Positions 47,401 to 58,423 of a stretch of 64,000 nucleotides of DNA are shown here, one piece after another (the first letter of the stretch is position 1; each line of letters opens with the position of its first letter). Source of the stretch: Dryomyza anilis. Its lineage: Eukaryota; Arthropoda; Insecta; Diptera; Dryomyzidae. The stretch is taken from NCBI GenBank assembly GCA_951804985.1, contig OX638130.1, positions 121,781,593 to 121,845,592 on the forward strand, in the 5' to 3' direction. Made by a program: the position numbers and the translations under genes. Under the pieces are notes generated by a model that made no database searches, was not told the origin of the DNA, and worked only from the letters and a program-made list of their open reading frames with translations.

Positions 47401-48654
47401 TAATCAAATATGTACTTAGCAAACAATCAGACTAATTATGCTTAGCACGTTTTTTTTTAATTTTAGAAAATATATTATTCTACATAGATTATCCTTTTTT
47501 AGCATTTGCATAAAAATAATATCAAAATTTTGAAATAAACAGTGAAAATCTATTCAGTTCCCGTAAGAGTTTGCATTTCATGAATTGGCTGGTCGATTTT
47601 TATATGGAACATTTTTCCACAATCTTACTTTAAATTTGTATTATTATTTAAACGTATATCGCATAGTCTGAAATACTTTTAAGCCAAAAGTCATGAGACC
47701 AAGTAAATTTTTTAAGAAAATGTTTCGGACATTCCCCTCCGTGTATTTTGGGACCAAAATAAAAATAGAAAAGATTAGAAGACAGAATATTTTTTTTTAA
47801 TATATTTAAAAGAAAATGGTATACTTCCCTTATAAAGTCAATATAACTGATTTCTTTCTCGATTTGGTTATGGTATCGGTTAAAATTTTAAAAACGAAAA
47901 ATTTACGATTTTGATACGATTATGATTTCTATTTCGGTGTTTGTATTTATATTTTGTTCATATTTTCAGTATCTCCAACAGACAATATAAGTCTACTCAT
48001 ACAAGACATTTTCTATAAAAATGTGATTTATAATTTTAATAAAAAATTAAAAATTGAGAAATATTTATATTGGAGCATCTTCTGAAATTCAATCGTTTCA
48101 AATATATAAAAGGGTAAATCAGACCTTGGACGATTTGAGTCCGATTGAAAATCGTATTTAAAAATCGATGTATGGTATAACAAAAATCCCATATGAACGA
48201 AATGAAATTTTAATCAGGCCAATACGAAATAAATACTCATCATAACTATATTAGGAGAAAACAATATTTGTATAAAAAAAGTATTACAATTAAAAAAATA
48301 TATGGGCTTTATTATTTTGAATTGGGCTGAATACAATGTCGATCGGAATTCGAAACATGTCGGATACATTTTTGTTTGGAATAGTACATAACACTGCATA
48401 AATCTGTCATGTTTATGACAGATAAATTTTATGCTTATGTTGAAAAAAACGATATGGTCCAATTATGTCACAACATTTTTTTGAAAAACTGATATTGCAC
48501 TCGCGCCACGCTGTATCACTGGTATATTGCACTGCGAATTAAAAAAAAATAGTTCAACGTTATTCAAAATTAAGAATTGATGAAATAAAAATATGTAATT
48601 TTTTTTTTTTTTTTTGTAATTATTTTGATTTGAATGTAGTTCGAAACGTTTTTA
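47401..48654. other. AT-rich non-coding DNA, no feature seen
   Basis: Patches of TACGATT/GGTATCGG words near 47860-47950 and a T-run at about 48600-48615; nothing else recognised. Confidence 0.45.
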
Positions 48655-48734
48655 ATGGCAAGACATGTTTATGGCAAGACTTGTTTATGGCAAGACATGT
48701 TTATGGCAAAACATGTTTATGGCAAGACATGTTA
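48655..48734 (+). repeat. 16-bp tandem repeat, 5 units
   Basis: ATGGCAAGACATGTTT repeated five times with single-base variants (units 2, 4 and 5). The frame 48630-48836 that crosses it only reads the repeat. Confidence 0.9.
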
Positions 48735-49039
48735 CCACAATACATTTTGATCGTACAACATTTCCATAACTTATGGCTAGTGGAGACACCATGTTTTACT
48801 AGTGGAGACCCCATTTTAGTTTTTAATATTTTTTAAAAATCATTTTATTATGAAATTAAAATTTGTATGTCCAAGCTGAATAAGAAGTTTCTTGTTTTCA
48901 AATTTATATTTATATTGAAATCTTTAAATTTTGCCACATTCCTACATTTTCAGCAAATAAATTGAAAATTTATTATGTTTTAAAAGTAGTTCTAAAGACA
49001 CTTTATTTTTGGTGCAACGTTATTTAACTCTGTGTAGTG
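48735..49039. other. AT-rich non-coding DNA
   Basis: A direct repeat, ACTAGTGGAGAC-type, lies near 48777 and 48799. No gene. Confidence 0.4.
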
Positions 49040-49861
49040 CTATTCACCCTATGAATTTTTTGAATTGCATGAGTTCATCACCATCATTATCATTCACAAC
49101 AACAATAATAAGAGCAAAAACAACAACATCATCATGTGTTGCGATGCGATATCGAATTCATCTGCAATAGACCGTGACAGGCGACGTTTAATTGTGCAAC
49201 AAACTGTAGTTCCACCTCCGTGACACGCCATAACTTTGTATGTAACACACACACACACACCGACACGTACATCTGTCTGTATAGAGCCCAACTAACAGTC
49301 CCCCTTTCCACCCCACATGAATTCACTCATTGCTGTCACTTTTGCAACACCCTGTATGTGCTCCCCTGACGCGTTCGCCCGTTGGCGCTACAATTTAAAT
49401 TTGAATAATTTGAATTTTATTTGGCGCACAATTTGCGCGCCCTGATTCGCAGTGGATTTAGATTGATTTTCTTTGCAGCAGCAGCAACTTAGCGCTGATT
49501 GACGCACCCAATAATTGAGGCTGCTTGAGCCGCCCTCTTTTGTCAGTGCTGCCTATTAAGTCTGTTCTATAGACTGCGTCAAGGTTTCAGGCAACGCATG
49601 TTTGGCGGTTTTTAAGCAGGGGATGGAGGATAGAAAACATTTATGCACTAATCCATCTACTCAGAAAGACGAAACAATTTACAAAATATATTAGAAGTGC
49701 GGAAATTGCAGAGTATATTATGAGTGCACGTGTCTATTAGGTTTGTTTTGGAAGTTTATTGGTTTTGAAGTTGTCTTTAATGAGTTTTATTTTTTTTTTA
49801 ATTTTTTTTAATTTTTTATAACATTATATTTTTTTCCATTTGAAATAAATATATCAAATTA
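49040..49861. other. less AT-rich single-copy island with (CA)n
   Basis: (AC)n at about 49247-49260. GCGCAC/GCGCGCC words near 49420-49440. No supported open frame; AT-rich after 49700. Confidence 0.4.
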
Positions 49862-50060
49862 TGATTTAACTGTTTTCTGCCCATTCCCAAAATATGTCGG
49901 AGTTCTTACTTTAAATATTTATAAAGTTTGATAATCTGCCATACGATTCGCACAAAACATCCAATATGCTGTGTGTTTGCCGGAAATATATCTGAAATAA
50001 TCCTTAAAATGTAATAAATTTGTAAATGTAAAAAATTGACAAAATGTCAAAACTGCCAAG
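49862..50060 (+). repeat. R1 remnant
   Basis: ACTGTTTTCTGCCCATTCCC, then AAAATATGTCGG, then CATCCAATATGCTGTGTGTT, then TGCCGGAAATATATCTGAAA, matching the R1 word order of 1200-2350. Confidence 0.6.
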
Positions 50061-51020
50061 AAAAAAATACGACATACAGCGGCTGAAAATTAAAACAAAA
50101 TAAAGCAAAAATTGCCTCAAAAATAAATGACACAAAAAAAATGCTGATGACTACAAGACAAAGCCCAAAGACTAAAGAACAAACTATGCGTGAAACAAAC
50201 AAACATATATATCAACCAAAAGACAGACAGACAGTCAGTCTGATGTATGGACAGACATGCGTCAATGACAAACTTGGTTATTGATATGCAGGCCGATAAC
50301 GTGACAGACAGAGGGAAATATTTCAACTAAAGGTACGAGAATGCGTACCACATTATTACACACACTCACACAAAAACATGGCTGACACCTTCCGCTTCAC
50401 ACAGCAGACACAGACACCGATACAAACACAGACGCAGCCAACACTCAGTTGCATCCGCAATGCCAACCACACTTTATCAAATGAAGTGGAAACGAGCGAC
50501 ACTCGTGAAGAAAACAAAACTAAAAATTAAAAATAAAATAAAAATTGCAGCAGAACAGAAAACTTTGGCTTTTGTGTGCATTTTTATGTTGCCTCTATAC
50601 AGCCGACGACAACATGAGCAACCAACATGTTGCTGCTGCTACTGCTTCTCTGATTGTTTTGACTAAAGATGTCACAGTCTGACAGTTAAAGGATGTGCAT
50701 TGCAAGTGTGGCTGTTCGTCTGTCTTTCTGTCTCTGCCGCTGTCTATATGTCTGTCTATCTGTCTCTGCCGCTGTCTGTCTGTCCCCGTTAACACATATA
50801 CATTTTGATAGGTTGACTTCCTTCCGTTTTTAGTGCATTGCTGTGTTTTTGTGCCGACTTTCGTCGTCATAAGTTGCCATTGAAATGCTCACATGTATCT
50901 GCATCTGTGTCTTCTGTTGGATATTAACATTGTGCCTGCTGAAACTCATTGTTTATGCGGCTGTCATACTTGTTGACAATGGCAGAAAATAACTTAATTC
51001 AATTTACCTTGAATTGCATA
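50061..51020. other. less AT-rich island with GACA/TGTC microsatellites
   Basis: ACAGACAGACAGTCAGTC near 50222. A duplicated CTGTCTCTGCCGCTGTCT occurs near 50729 and 50760. ACACAGACACAGACACCGAT-like run near 50400-50440. Frames over these only read the microsatellites. Confidence 0.45.
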
Positions 51021-51870
51021 CAACATATATGGCGAAAACGCAAAAGAAACTAACCAAAAAAAAAAAGAAACCATAATTTGCATAAGTCTTTATAGAGTTC
51101 TTTAAAAGCAACTTTAAAGTATTTGAGTTATGCAAAGAAAATTTTTTTGAGATTATGGAAAATCATAAACTGTGCACTTTACAAACTAGACATCTATCAA
51201 AATCAATACTTTAATCGAAACTATTTGGTACTATTTAATTTCATGTATACCATGCAGAAATTGTGCCTGCACCATAATTGTGAACTGATCTTTGAATATT
51301 GATCATGTTATAAATCGATCAATTCAATGAGCAACATTATCTGCTCATAATTATATTTACCATAATAGGTAGTAGAACAAATTCTATAGCCATGAACCGA
51401 AACTAATCATTGACATTATTTTCTGCTCATAATTCGAACAGTATTTAGATCAACATAATTAGATAAACATGTCTACCTAAATATCATAAATTTCTTCCGA
51501 ATATATCTAGTCAAATTTTAATCGCAGCCCTAGTATTTATTCTGATCCGCCCATTAATGGAAACTATTTAAAGAATGCTATAATCTGACCAAATCTGTTC
51601 TTAATCCTGCCCTCTCTAATAGGATAAATGTCTGCTAAGAATTTATTTTTATTCGGGAAAACATGATCATTGCCAGATCATTTTGTCGTGTAACTGGACT
51701 GTTCTTGACAAGGCAGTCAATTCCCGATCGTGAAACTATGTGATTCAATTTGATTGTAATATGTTTGTTATGGTATTAACTGCCAAAAATTAAAGTATAT
51801 TGAAAGAGTACCAAACTATGTTTATATTTTAAAAAAGTATGGCATAAAGAAAAAACAAATAGTAGTTTTG
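51021..51870. other. AT-rich non-coding DNA, no feature seen
   Basis: No repeat partner or open frame recognised. Confidence 0.45.
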
Positions 51871-52864
51871 ATATCGTCACTATCATGCCAAAGGAGCGAA
51901 TGCGTAATTTTTGACATTTGCGGTTTTTTTAATTTTTTAATGTAGTTATTCCTCAAGTATACTGTACCAAAATCGTGAGTGGTTTTGTTAGCTATTTCTA
52001 GCCACAAAAGACAAAACCAAAAGGTAGAATTCGAAAAATTGAAAATCTTGTCATGCCGAAAGGGTGAATCTTTTCGTTTTTTTGCATTAACTTTTTATTA
52101 GTATAAGATAAAACAATGGTCTAAAAGGATTAATTGTTTCTTTTCAAAACACCTATTGATCATCATCATTATTTAAAAAAAAAATTATCATATGCAAGAG
52201 AAATGTTTTGCAAATTATTTTTCAATAATGATGCCAATCGATAGCTGCTTTGAATACAAACAATAAATGCCTTTACATCACTATTTTATCTTTCACCAAT
52301 AAAGAGTTATAGCAAGAAAACGAAAAGATTCGCCCTTTCGACATGGCAAGATTTTCAATTTTTCAAATTTCTTCGTTTTTTTTGCTCTAACTATTGGTGC
52401 ATGATAAAATATTGTTGTAAAGGCATTAATTGTTTGATTTTAAAGTACCTATCGATTGGCATCATTATTTAAAAATATTTTGCAAAACATTTTCCTTGCA
52501 AATAACAAATGTCAAATTAATATTTGGAAAATTATTTTTAAATAATGATGCCAATCGATAAGTACATTGAAAACAAACACTTAATGCTTTTACATTACTA
52601 TTTTATCTTACACCAATAATGATTTATAGCATAAAAAACAAACATATTTGCGTTTTGGCCAGGGTATAGCCTCACAATATCCATATTTCTACTCAGTAAT
52701 TTGTCCAAATCCAAAGATATTTTATATACGTTATAATAATTGATGACTAAACCAAAATAAACAATTTAAATTAAAGAAAAAATAAATTTTAGAAATTTTT
52801 AAAGTACTTCAAACTTTAAAATTGAAAATATACTTTCGCCCTTTTGGCATGACAGTGACGATAT
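51871..52864 (-). mobile_element. foldback family F, copy F, both ends present
   Basis: The left (tail-type) end is ATATCGTCACTATCATGCC, then AAAGGAGCGAATGCG. The right (head-type) end is CGCCCTTTTGGCATGACAG, then TGACGATAT. Two palindromic modules lie at about 52040-52350 and 52375-52620; the first is delimited by TTGTCATGCCGAAAGGGTGA and a complementary end near 52330-52350. Confidence 0.85.
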
Positions 52865-53122
52865 GTAATTGGTGTTATGTTCTGGAAAAACATTAATTAG
52901 ATACTAATTGCAAAAAACTAAAAATAATTGTGAAGATTGACTTGGTTCATCTCAAATTATTGCCTCTTTAATGATTTTCACAAAATGCTAATTCATATTT
53001 TCAAAACAAAGTTGGTGAAATTCAGGATAAAACCGCGAATTTCAGAAAAATGACAAAAAGGCATTTCCTGGGGTTCTGGGGGGACATTCGTACGTTTAAA
53101 ATTTACTTAATTTTTGTGCACG
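52865..53122. other. AT-rich non-coding DNA
   Basis: No feature recognised. Confidence 0.4.
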
Positions 53123-53215
53123 TACACCCAGAAAAAATTGTCCTTAAATCCCATTAAAATTGGTCAAAAACTATTATTTAAACTATTATTTATATAATAT
53201 TTTTTTCTGGGTGTA
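53123..53215. mobile_element. very short foldback MITE4
   Basis: TACACCCAGAAAAAATTG at the left and its near complement, ATTTTTTTCTGGGTGTA, at the right, 93 bp in all, with TA at both outer ends. A lone end of the same type seems present near 21005-21020. Confidence 0.6.
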
Positions 53216-53850
53216 GTATTTAAACAGAGCTAAACACCTACAAAATATTATGAAATCTGTACAGTATATTAAAAGTTATAAATAGTGGTCGATCCGAACG
53301 GCACAGAAAACGGCGGTACCTGTTGAGGTTCAAATAGAAATTCAAAAAAGACAGCGAATCTGGCGTATAAATTATTTTAAAAAATAGCTGAGATAATGTG
53401 CTTTATTTGTAAATGTACAGTTTTTTTTTTTCTAAAATTTATACATTTTTCATAATAAAAATTATCATTAAAACTTTTTTTTCTAAAAATATTTTTTTCG
53501 TACAATTTTTTTTTTTTTATTATTTAGAAACATAGCTGAGATATTGTACATTATTTTTGTCTATTTAGACTTTGTTACTAATGTTTATAGTTATTTCGGA
53601 AAAAATCCGGAAGATTGGAAAAATCGTTTTGAATGTTGTTAAGTGTTCCTAGAGTAGTGCAATATATTGCTGCAAAAAAAAAGTGTTTTAAAAAATGAAT
53701 TACATAAACAGTGTTCGATAGACTTTTTTTAAATGAATTTACTTTGCAAATATCAACTTACAACAAATTATAATTAAATTATACTTCAACTAAATATTAA
53801 AAGCAATAATATAAAAGGTAAAAGGCACTCATTTAATAAGCAAACATTTT
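53216..53850. other. AT-rich non-coding DNA
   Basis: Diverged repeats of AATAGCTGAGATAATGTGCT (53381) and CATAGCTGAGATATTGTACA (53531), a period near 150 bp. No gene. Confidence 0.45.
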
Positions 53851-54583
53851 CTGTGTATTTAATGCAACATAAAATTCAATTAAAAGACAGTCAGCTCAAC
53901 AAAAAGCCACTCACCACAGCAGCAGCAGCAGCAACAACAAATAGCAGCAACAATGCAGTCAGTCGATTGCCTGCGTTTAGAGGCCTATGCAACAATATTG
54001 CTAAACAATGTAATTTGCAACTTAATTGCATTAAAATCGAATGCAGTCACCAAACAACGACAACCTGCGCACCAAATCGACCAACCAACCAACCGACAAA
54101 ACATCCAAACCATACAAACCATCCAAACCATCGATGTCCTGTGGTGAAGCTGCTGCTAATTAAGGCTGCCATTTTAGTGCTCGTCCTTGCTGCTGTTGTT
54201 GTTGCTCTTGTTGCTGCTGTCAGTGACAAAGGTAAAATGTTGTCGCTAAACAACAGCAAAAACACCAATGCCTTTGTTTGCCAAACAAACTAAAATAAAA
54301 ACTTTTTAATTCGATTAAATTTTTAATAGCATTTAAGTGTGTTTGTGTGCGTGTGTCTCGATATTGTGTGTGTGACTGACAAAAGCCTGTGTAAAACGTT
54401 TTTCTATGCCATCGGTTGCTGCTGCTGTTGTCGATGCCATGCAACCGTTGCATGTCGCCATCGCATGATGCCTGCTGCTCTGATGCTCGATGCATTTCAC
54501 AAAATTTAAATGAATTACCTAATTAAGTTTATTAGTGGCTTTTCAGGCATACATTGCTGTAGTAGCTGAATGTTGAAACATTT
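53851..54583. other. less AT-rich island with CAG/CAA, CCAAAC and CTG runs
   Basis: CAGCAGCAGCAGCAACAACA near 53919. CCAACCAACCAACCGAC near 54081. (CAAACCATC)n-type near 54100-54130. TGCTGTTGTTGTTGCTC near 54191. The 146-codon plus-strand frame at 53853-54293 consists mainly of these runs and is not supported as a gene. Confidence 0.45.
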
Positions 54584-55477
54584 TTGTGTTCAGCTTTATT
54601 AAAACTTCAATTAAGTGTTGACCAAAAAATAACATCACAAATATCTAAATTTGATTTATTTCAAAATTTTTTTTTGACAATGCGCTCTCAGAAGTTGTTG
54701 AAATTTCATAGAATGATAGAACATGATTTAACTAAGATAAATGCTGATTTTCAGAACCTTTGCAAACGAGGTTCCTGAAATAAGAAATATTCTTTAGTTC
54801 GGATTCGACAATAAACTGTAGGGCCCACCACTTTGAGTACAAATATAACACGCACAGCTCCAAATGGTGATGGAGCTCGGCCTAAGTTCTTATAGGACTG
54901 TAGTGCCAAACTATTATTATTAATACATCCCATACAACGCGGTCTTAAATTCGATATAAAACCTTGATAGCACCATCTCAGTATTTGACAAAACGTTTAT
55001 AGGATGTTAAAAAATGAGGTTCCTTTCAATAAGAAATATCTTCAACCATTTTACATTAAAGATAACTATTTCAAAACAGTAAATATATCCCATACAATGA
55101 ATTCGAAATTCATATAAATACTGAATTTAAGAACCTTTGAAAATGAAGTTCCTGATTAATAGCAGCTTGCATTAAGAAATATGCTCAAGCATTTTACATA
55201 AAAGATGACCATTTTCGAAACAGTTAATATATCCCAAACAATGCAGTCTTAACATCAATATATACTTTGATAGCAACATCTCAGAATTTGACAAAACGTT
55301 TGTAGAATTATAAAAAAATCGTTAAATTCAGATAAATACTGAATTGAAAACGTGGTTTCTAATATATGACATCGTGAAATAATAAAAAAATTTCAACATT
55401 TTATATTAAAGATGATCATTTTCCAATTCGTAAATAAATTTCATAGAATGTTATGATATATTCCTAGGAATGGAAAT
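54584..55477. repeat. diverged tandem repeat, about 300-bp period, split by a SINE
   Basis: CCCATACAACGCGGTCTTAA, then TGATAGCACCATCTCAGTAT, then TTTGACAAAACGTTTATAG (54928-55001), recurs as CCCAAACAATGCAGTCTTAA, then TGATAGCAACATCTCAGAAT, then TTTGACAAAACGTTTGTAG (55233-55304). GGTTCCTGAAATAAGAAATA (54770) and AAGTTCCTGATTAATAGCAG (55146) mark other parts. Copies are incomplete. The SINE at 54797-54923 interrupts the left copy. Confidence 0.6.
54797..54923 (+). mobile_element. SINE copy, 5'-truncated
   Basis: Starts within the SINE body (GTTCGGATTCGACAATAAAC), continues CACCACTTTGAGTACAAATA, then GGAGCTCGGCCTAAG, and ends CCAAACTATTATTATTAAT. The tRNA-like head is missing. No clear duplication found. 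Confidence 0.8.
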
Positions 55478-55942
55478 TTGATCCCAAACAATTTCGCAAT
55501 TCCATTAAATATCTCTTTCACTATTAACCCTATTAATTTTACTCAACCCATAAATTTAAAATTTTCACTTTTATTTTTATGCAAGGCATACGCTATACAA
55601 ATTGTTAAGCTGTCTTATCATCACCAACAGAAGGCGATCCCTCATACGCAGCATAAATAATTAAAATAATACACAATATCGTGGGGATTTGGATTTTCCA
55701 CCAAACTTCACACATTGTCACGGTGATGAGTTACGTATTAACGAAAGCACAAAATAATTTTGCAAAATTAAGTTTGTTGCAAATTTTCTACAAAAAACAC
55801 GAAATCTGAAATTACCCCATAAATGATAATAAAATAACAATTTTATAATCATTATAAAATATTTAAGGCTTGTGTTGTCGTCACGCTGTCTGAGACCCGG
55901 CACAATTTCAGGGCACACATTTTTGAAGAAAAAGCTTCCAAC
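55478..55942. other. AT-rich non-coding DNA, no feature seen
   Basis: Short frames on both strands, nothing recognised. Confidence 0.4.
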
Positions 55943-56802
55943 CAGAGGCGGACTAAGCATACAAGTCAATTGAACTTCTTCGATCATTTAATATTCAATT
56001 TTTCAAAAAATAAATAATCTTACCAAAGAAATTTAACGGAATTCACGATATGATCTATAGTGAAAATTCGCATAGATGTAGAGAAGCCCTATACATATAT
56101 CTATTAGGACTGTAAAGTCAAAAATCTGATAATTTTGACAGAATACTGCAGATATGGAGAACACACAGCACAGTAGATTCTATCTGGAATGTTGATTCAG
56201 ATTAACTATGGCCGATATATTAATCGGAATATATCTGAAGCACCGTAGGAACCAAAAATTTCATACATTTCGTTTATCTTGTAGATTTGAAAATGCTTTA
56301 GGTTCCATTCCATGGAACATAAGACAAACCGATGGAACCCGAGACAAAAATGTACACATTTCCCAAATTTTGTAGATTTTGTTGTTGATTGATAAATGGT
56401 CGACTTATGTTAAGAATAATCGATACATGTGCAGAAAAAAATCGACGTAAATATAGCAACCGATATTAATAGCATTCATTAATCAATCCAGCAATGAAAT
56501 TCACTTATTTAATGAAATCACTTACCTATATAACGAAGAATAGCAAATGTTTTTATTAAATTAATTTATTTCATTGCTGTATTGATTAATGAATGCAATT
56601 AATATTGGTTGCTATATTTACGTCGATTATTTTTTACGGCCTGGAACTAAATATGTTTGAAACAAGGTTTGAAGAGAGAGGAAAACAATAATATTGATGG
56701 GTAAAAAAATAGTCAAAAATAGGAATATCTGGATTGGAGCTGTTTTTATTTTTAGGTCCGACTAAAATATATTTGAATCCTTTTCATCTCAGTCCGCCAC
56801 TG
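55943..56802. mobile_element. hAT-like non-autonomous element with nested MITE2
   Basis: The left end is CAGAGGCGGACTAAGCAT. The right end, read inward, is CAGTGGCGGACTGAGATG. They match at 12 of the first 15 or so positions. The 8 bp outside are CTTCCAAC and ATGCCAAT, five of eight identical, as in a decayed 8-bp hAT-type duplication. No transposase frame. A MITE2 copy lies inside at 56430-56637. Confidence 0.55.
56430..56637. mobile_element. foldback element MITE2, copy 2 (short form)
   Basis: The left part AATCGACGTAAATATAGCAA matches the complement of the right part TTGCTATATTTACGTCGATT. The inner arms ATTCATTAATCAATCC and GCAATGAAAT are shared with copy 1 at 24079-24458. About 170 bp of the copy 1 centre is missing. 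Confidence 0.85.
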
Positions 56803-57850
56803 ATGCCAATCTATAAGAAGTAGTAGCAGCATCTGTAGAGGTAACTTGAATGTTTCTTCAAAGGATGATTTTCCGAGAATTTGTTTAAATGCTGCCCCTG
56901 GGCAGAAAACAACAGCTACGCAACGTTGCACAGCCAAATAAACGAGGCAAAGATGGCTATGCCAAAAATACAGACTATGCGGCATCCTGATTATGTGGCA
57001 ACACTTCCAAACACAAACACACACTCGATACAGATTTGGTACAGATTGGGTTGGTTGCTTTGAAGCCAGTTTTCAAGATGCGTTCGTTGGTCGTTGGTTG
57101 GGTGGTGCGTGGTGACTGAGGTTTGGGTTCAAATACCGTATTAGCACGTGCTAATGAGCAATTTTGTAAAGTGATAACATTTCATCCCGGCTTTAAGCAC
57201 CCCCCGATAGAAGCAACAGCTTCTCAACGTGGCACGGTCCTCTTATTATTAATATTTACTTGTGGGCTGCCGTCACAGTCGCCTGTAGTGTTGGCGACTA
57301 CTGTTTGTTGGGTTGGGTTGGTTGGCTGCTCTTGTCAGTGTTGCCAGCGCGGTAAAGAAAGGTTTCATCTTCGCTCTTTAGCCCACTTATTTGTGCTTGT
57401 TTATTTCGCCCCCCAGGGAACTTGAAGATAAAGTAAACTCTATGGCAGCTTCTGCTTAAAAAATAAGTAGTTTAAAAGCAGCTAACTTCAGCGCTTCACT
57501 TCAATTTGCATTTTTTAAGGTTGCTGTTTTTACGTTTGTGCGCGCACCGCCCCACCCCGCCCCTAAGTGTTTTCTGGCCAAATTATGCGTAAGTCAAATT
57601 AGAGGGCAACTCTGTGCAAAATAAATGTAAACTGTTGGTTTTACTTTGAGCTCTTTGTCGATAGCACTTTTTTATTAAATGTCGCCCCCCATTCTTTAGC
57701 GCCCTGCTACAATTGCACCCTCAGCCACCGCGTATCGAGTGCGCCTCAGATTGCGGAATATTATTATTACGTTACGTTATTTTATATTACGTTATAATGA
57801 CGTTATTGTGCATAGAGGGAAATTTCCATTAGACAACATAATTATTGTTA
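56803..57850. other. less AT-rich single-copy island
   Basis: GC-richer parts near 56900-56980, 57190-57420 and 57535-57570 (CGCACCGCCCCACCCCGCCC). The 100-codon plus-strand frame (57123-57425) has hydrophobic stretches but no recognisable family. TTACGTTAT-type repeats near 57767-57805. Confidence 0.4.
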
Positions 57851-58405
57851 CTACTTAATATGGAAAAAGGAGCAGCAGCACAAACAAAAAAAAAGAGGAC
57901 CCGATATACATTAGCACATTTAATACAAAACAAATAAAGTAACCGAAAATGTGCAGATTGGGTTTTATAATATGAGACTCAAAAGGTTTTTTTGTACAAA
58001 AGCTCTTGATAATCGTATAAAAGAAAAAAGAACAAAGGAGTTTTTGTATTACGATAAATGGTATAGGGTCTACTCTTAAAATTGACACATTTTCCTAGTA
58101 AGTCAAACAAAGATCCTCTATTAACCACACAAATGACCACTCTTATAAACACTCACTTTTGAGTCGTTATCCTTAGCACTAGAGTCAAATAAATGTCAAC
58201 TATTTTATGTTGTTACTGATGCTGTTGGCAACTTTAACAGTCATTTAAATCAATTTTGGTGTTTGGCAAATTAAACACGCAAACAGCACAATGTTTAACA
58301 ATAATTTTGTTCATATTTAGTTGAGCAAATTTTATGATGACGTTAATAAAATGTGAAATTCGAGCAGAACAAATGAGAAGCACACGCAAGAACACATGTG
58401 CTGCA
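57851..58405. other. AT-rich to mixed non-coding DNA
   Basis: No feature recognised. Confidence 0.4.
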
Positions 58406-58423
58406 CAGGAGCGGATCAGGTGA

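Noticed and set aside
53853..54293. 146-codon plus-strand open frame, the longest in the window
   Set aside because: Mostly translation of CAG/CAA, CCAACC and CTG/GTT microsatellites (Ala, Asn, Pro/Thr, Leu/Val runs). No recognisable fold.
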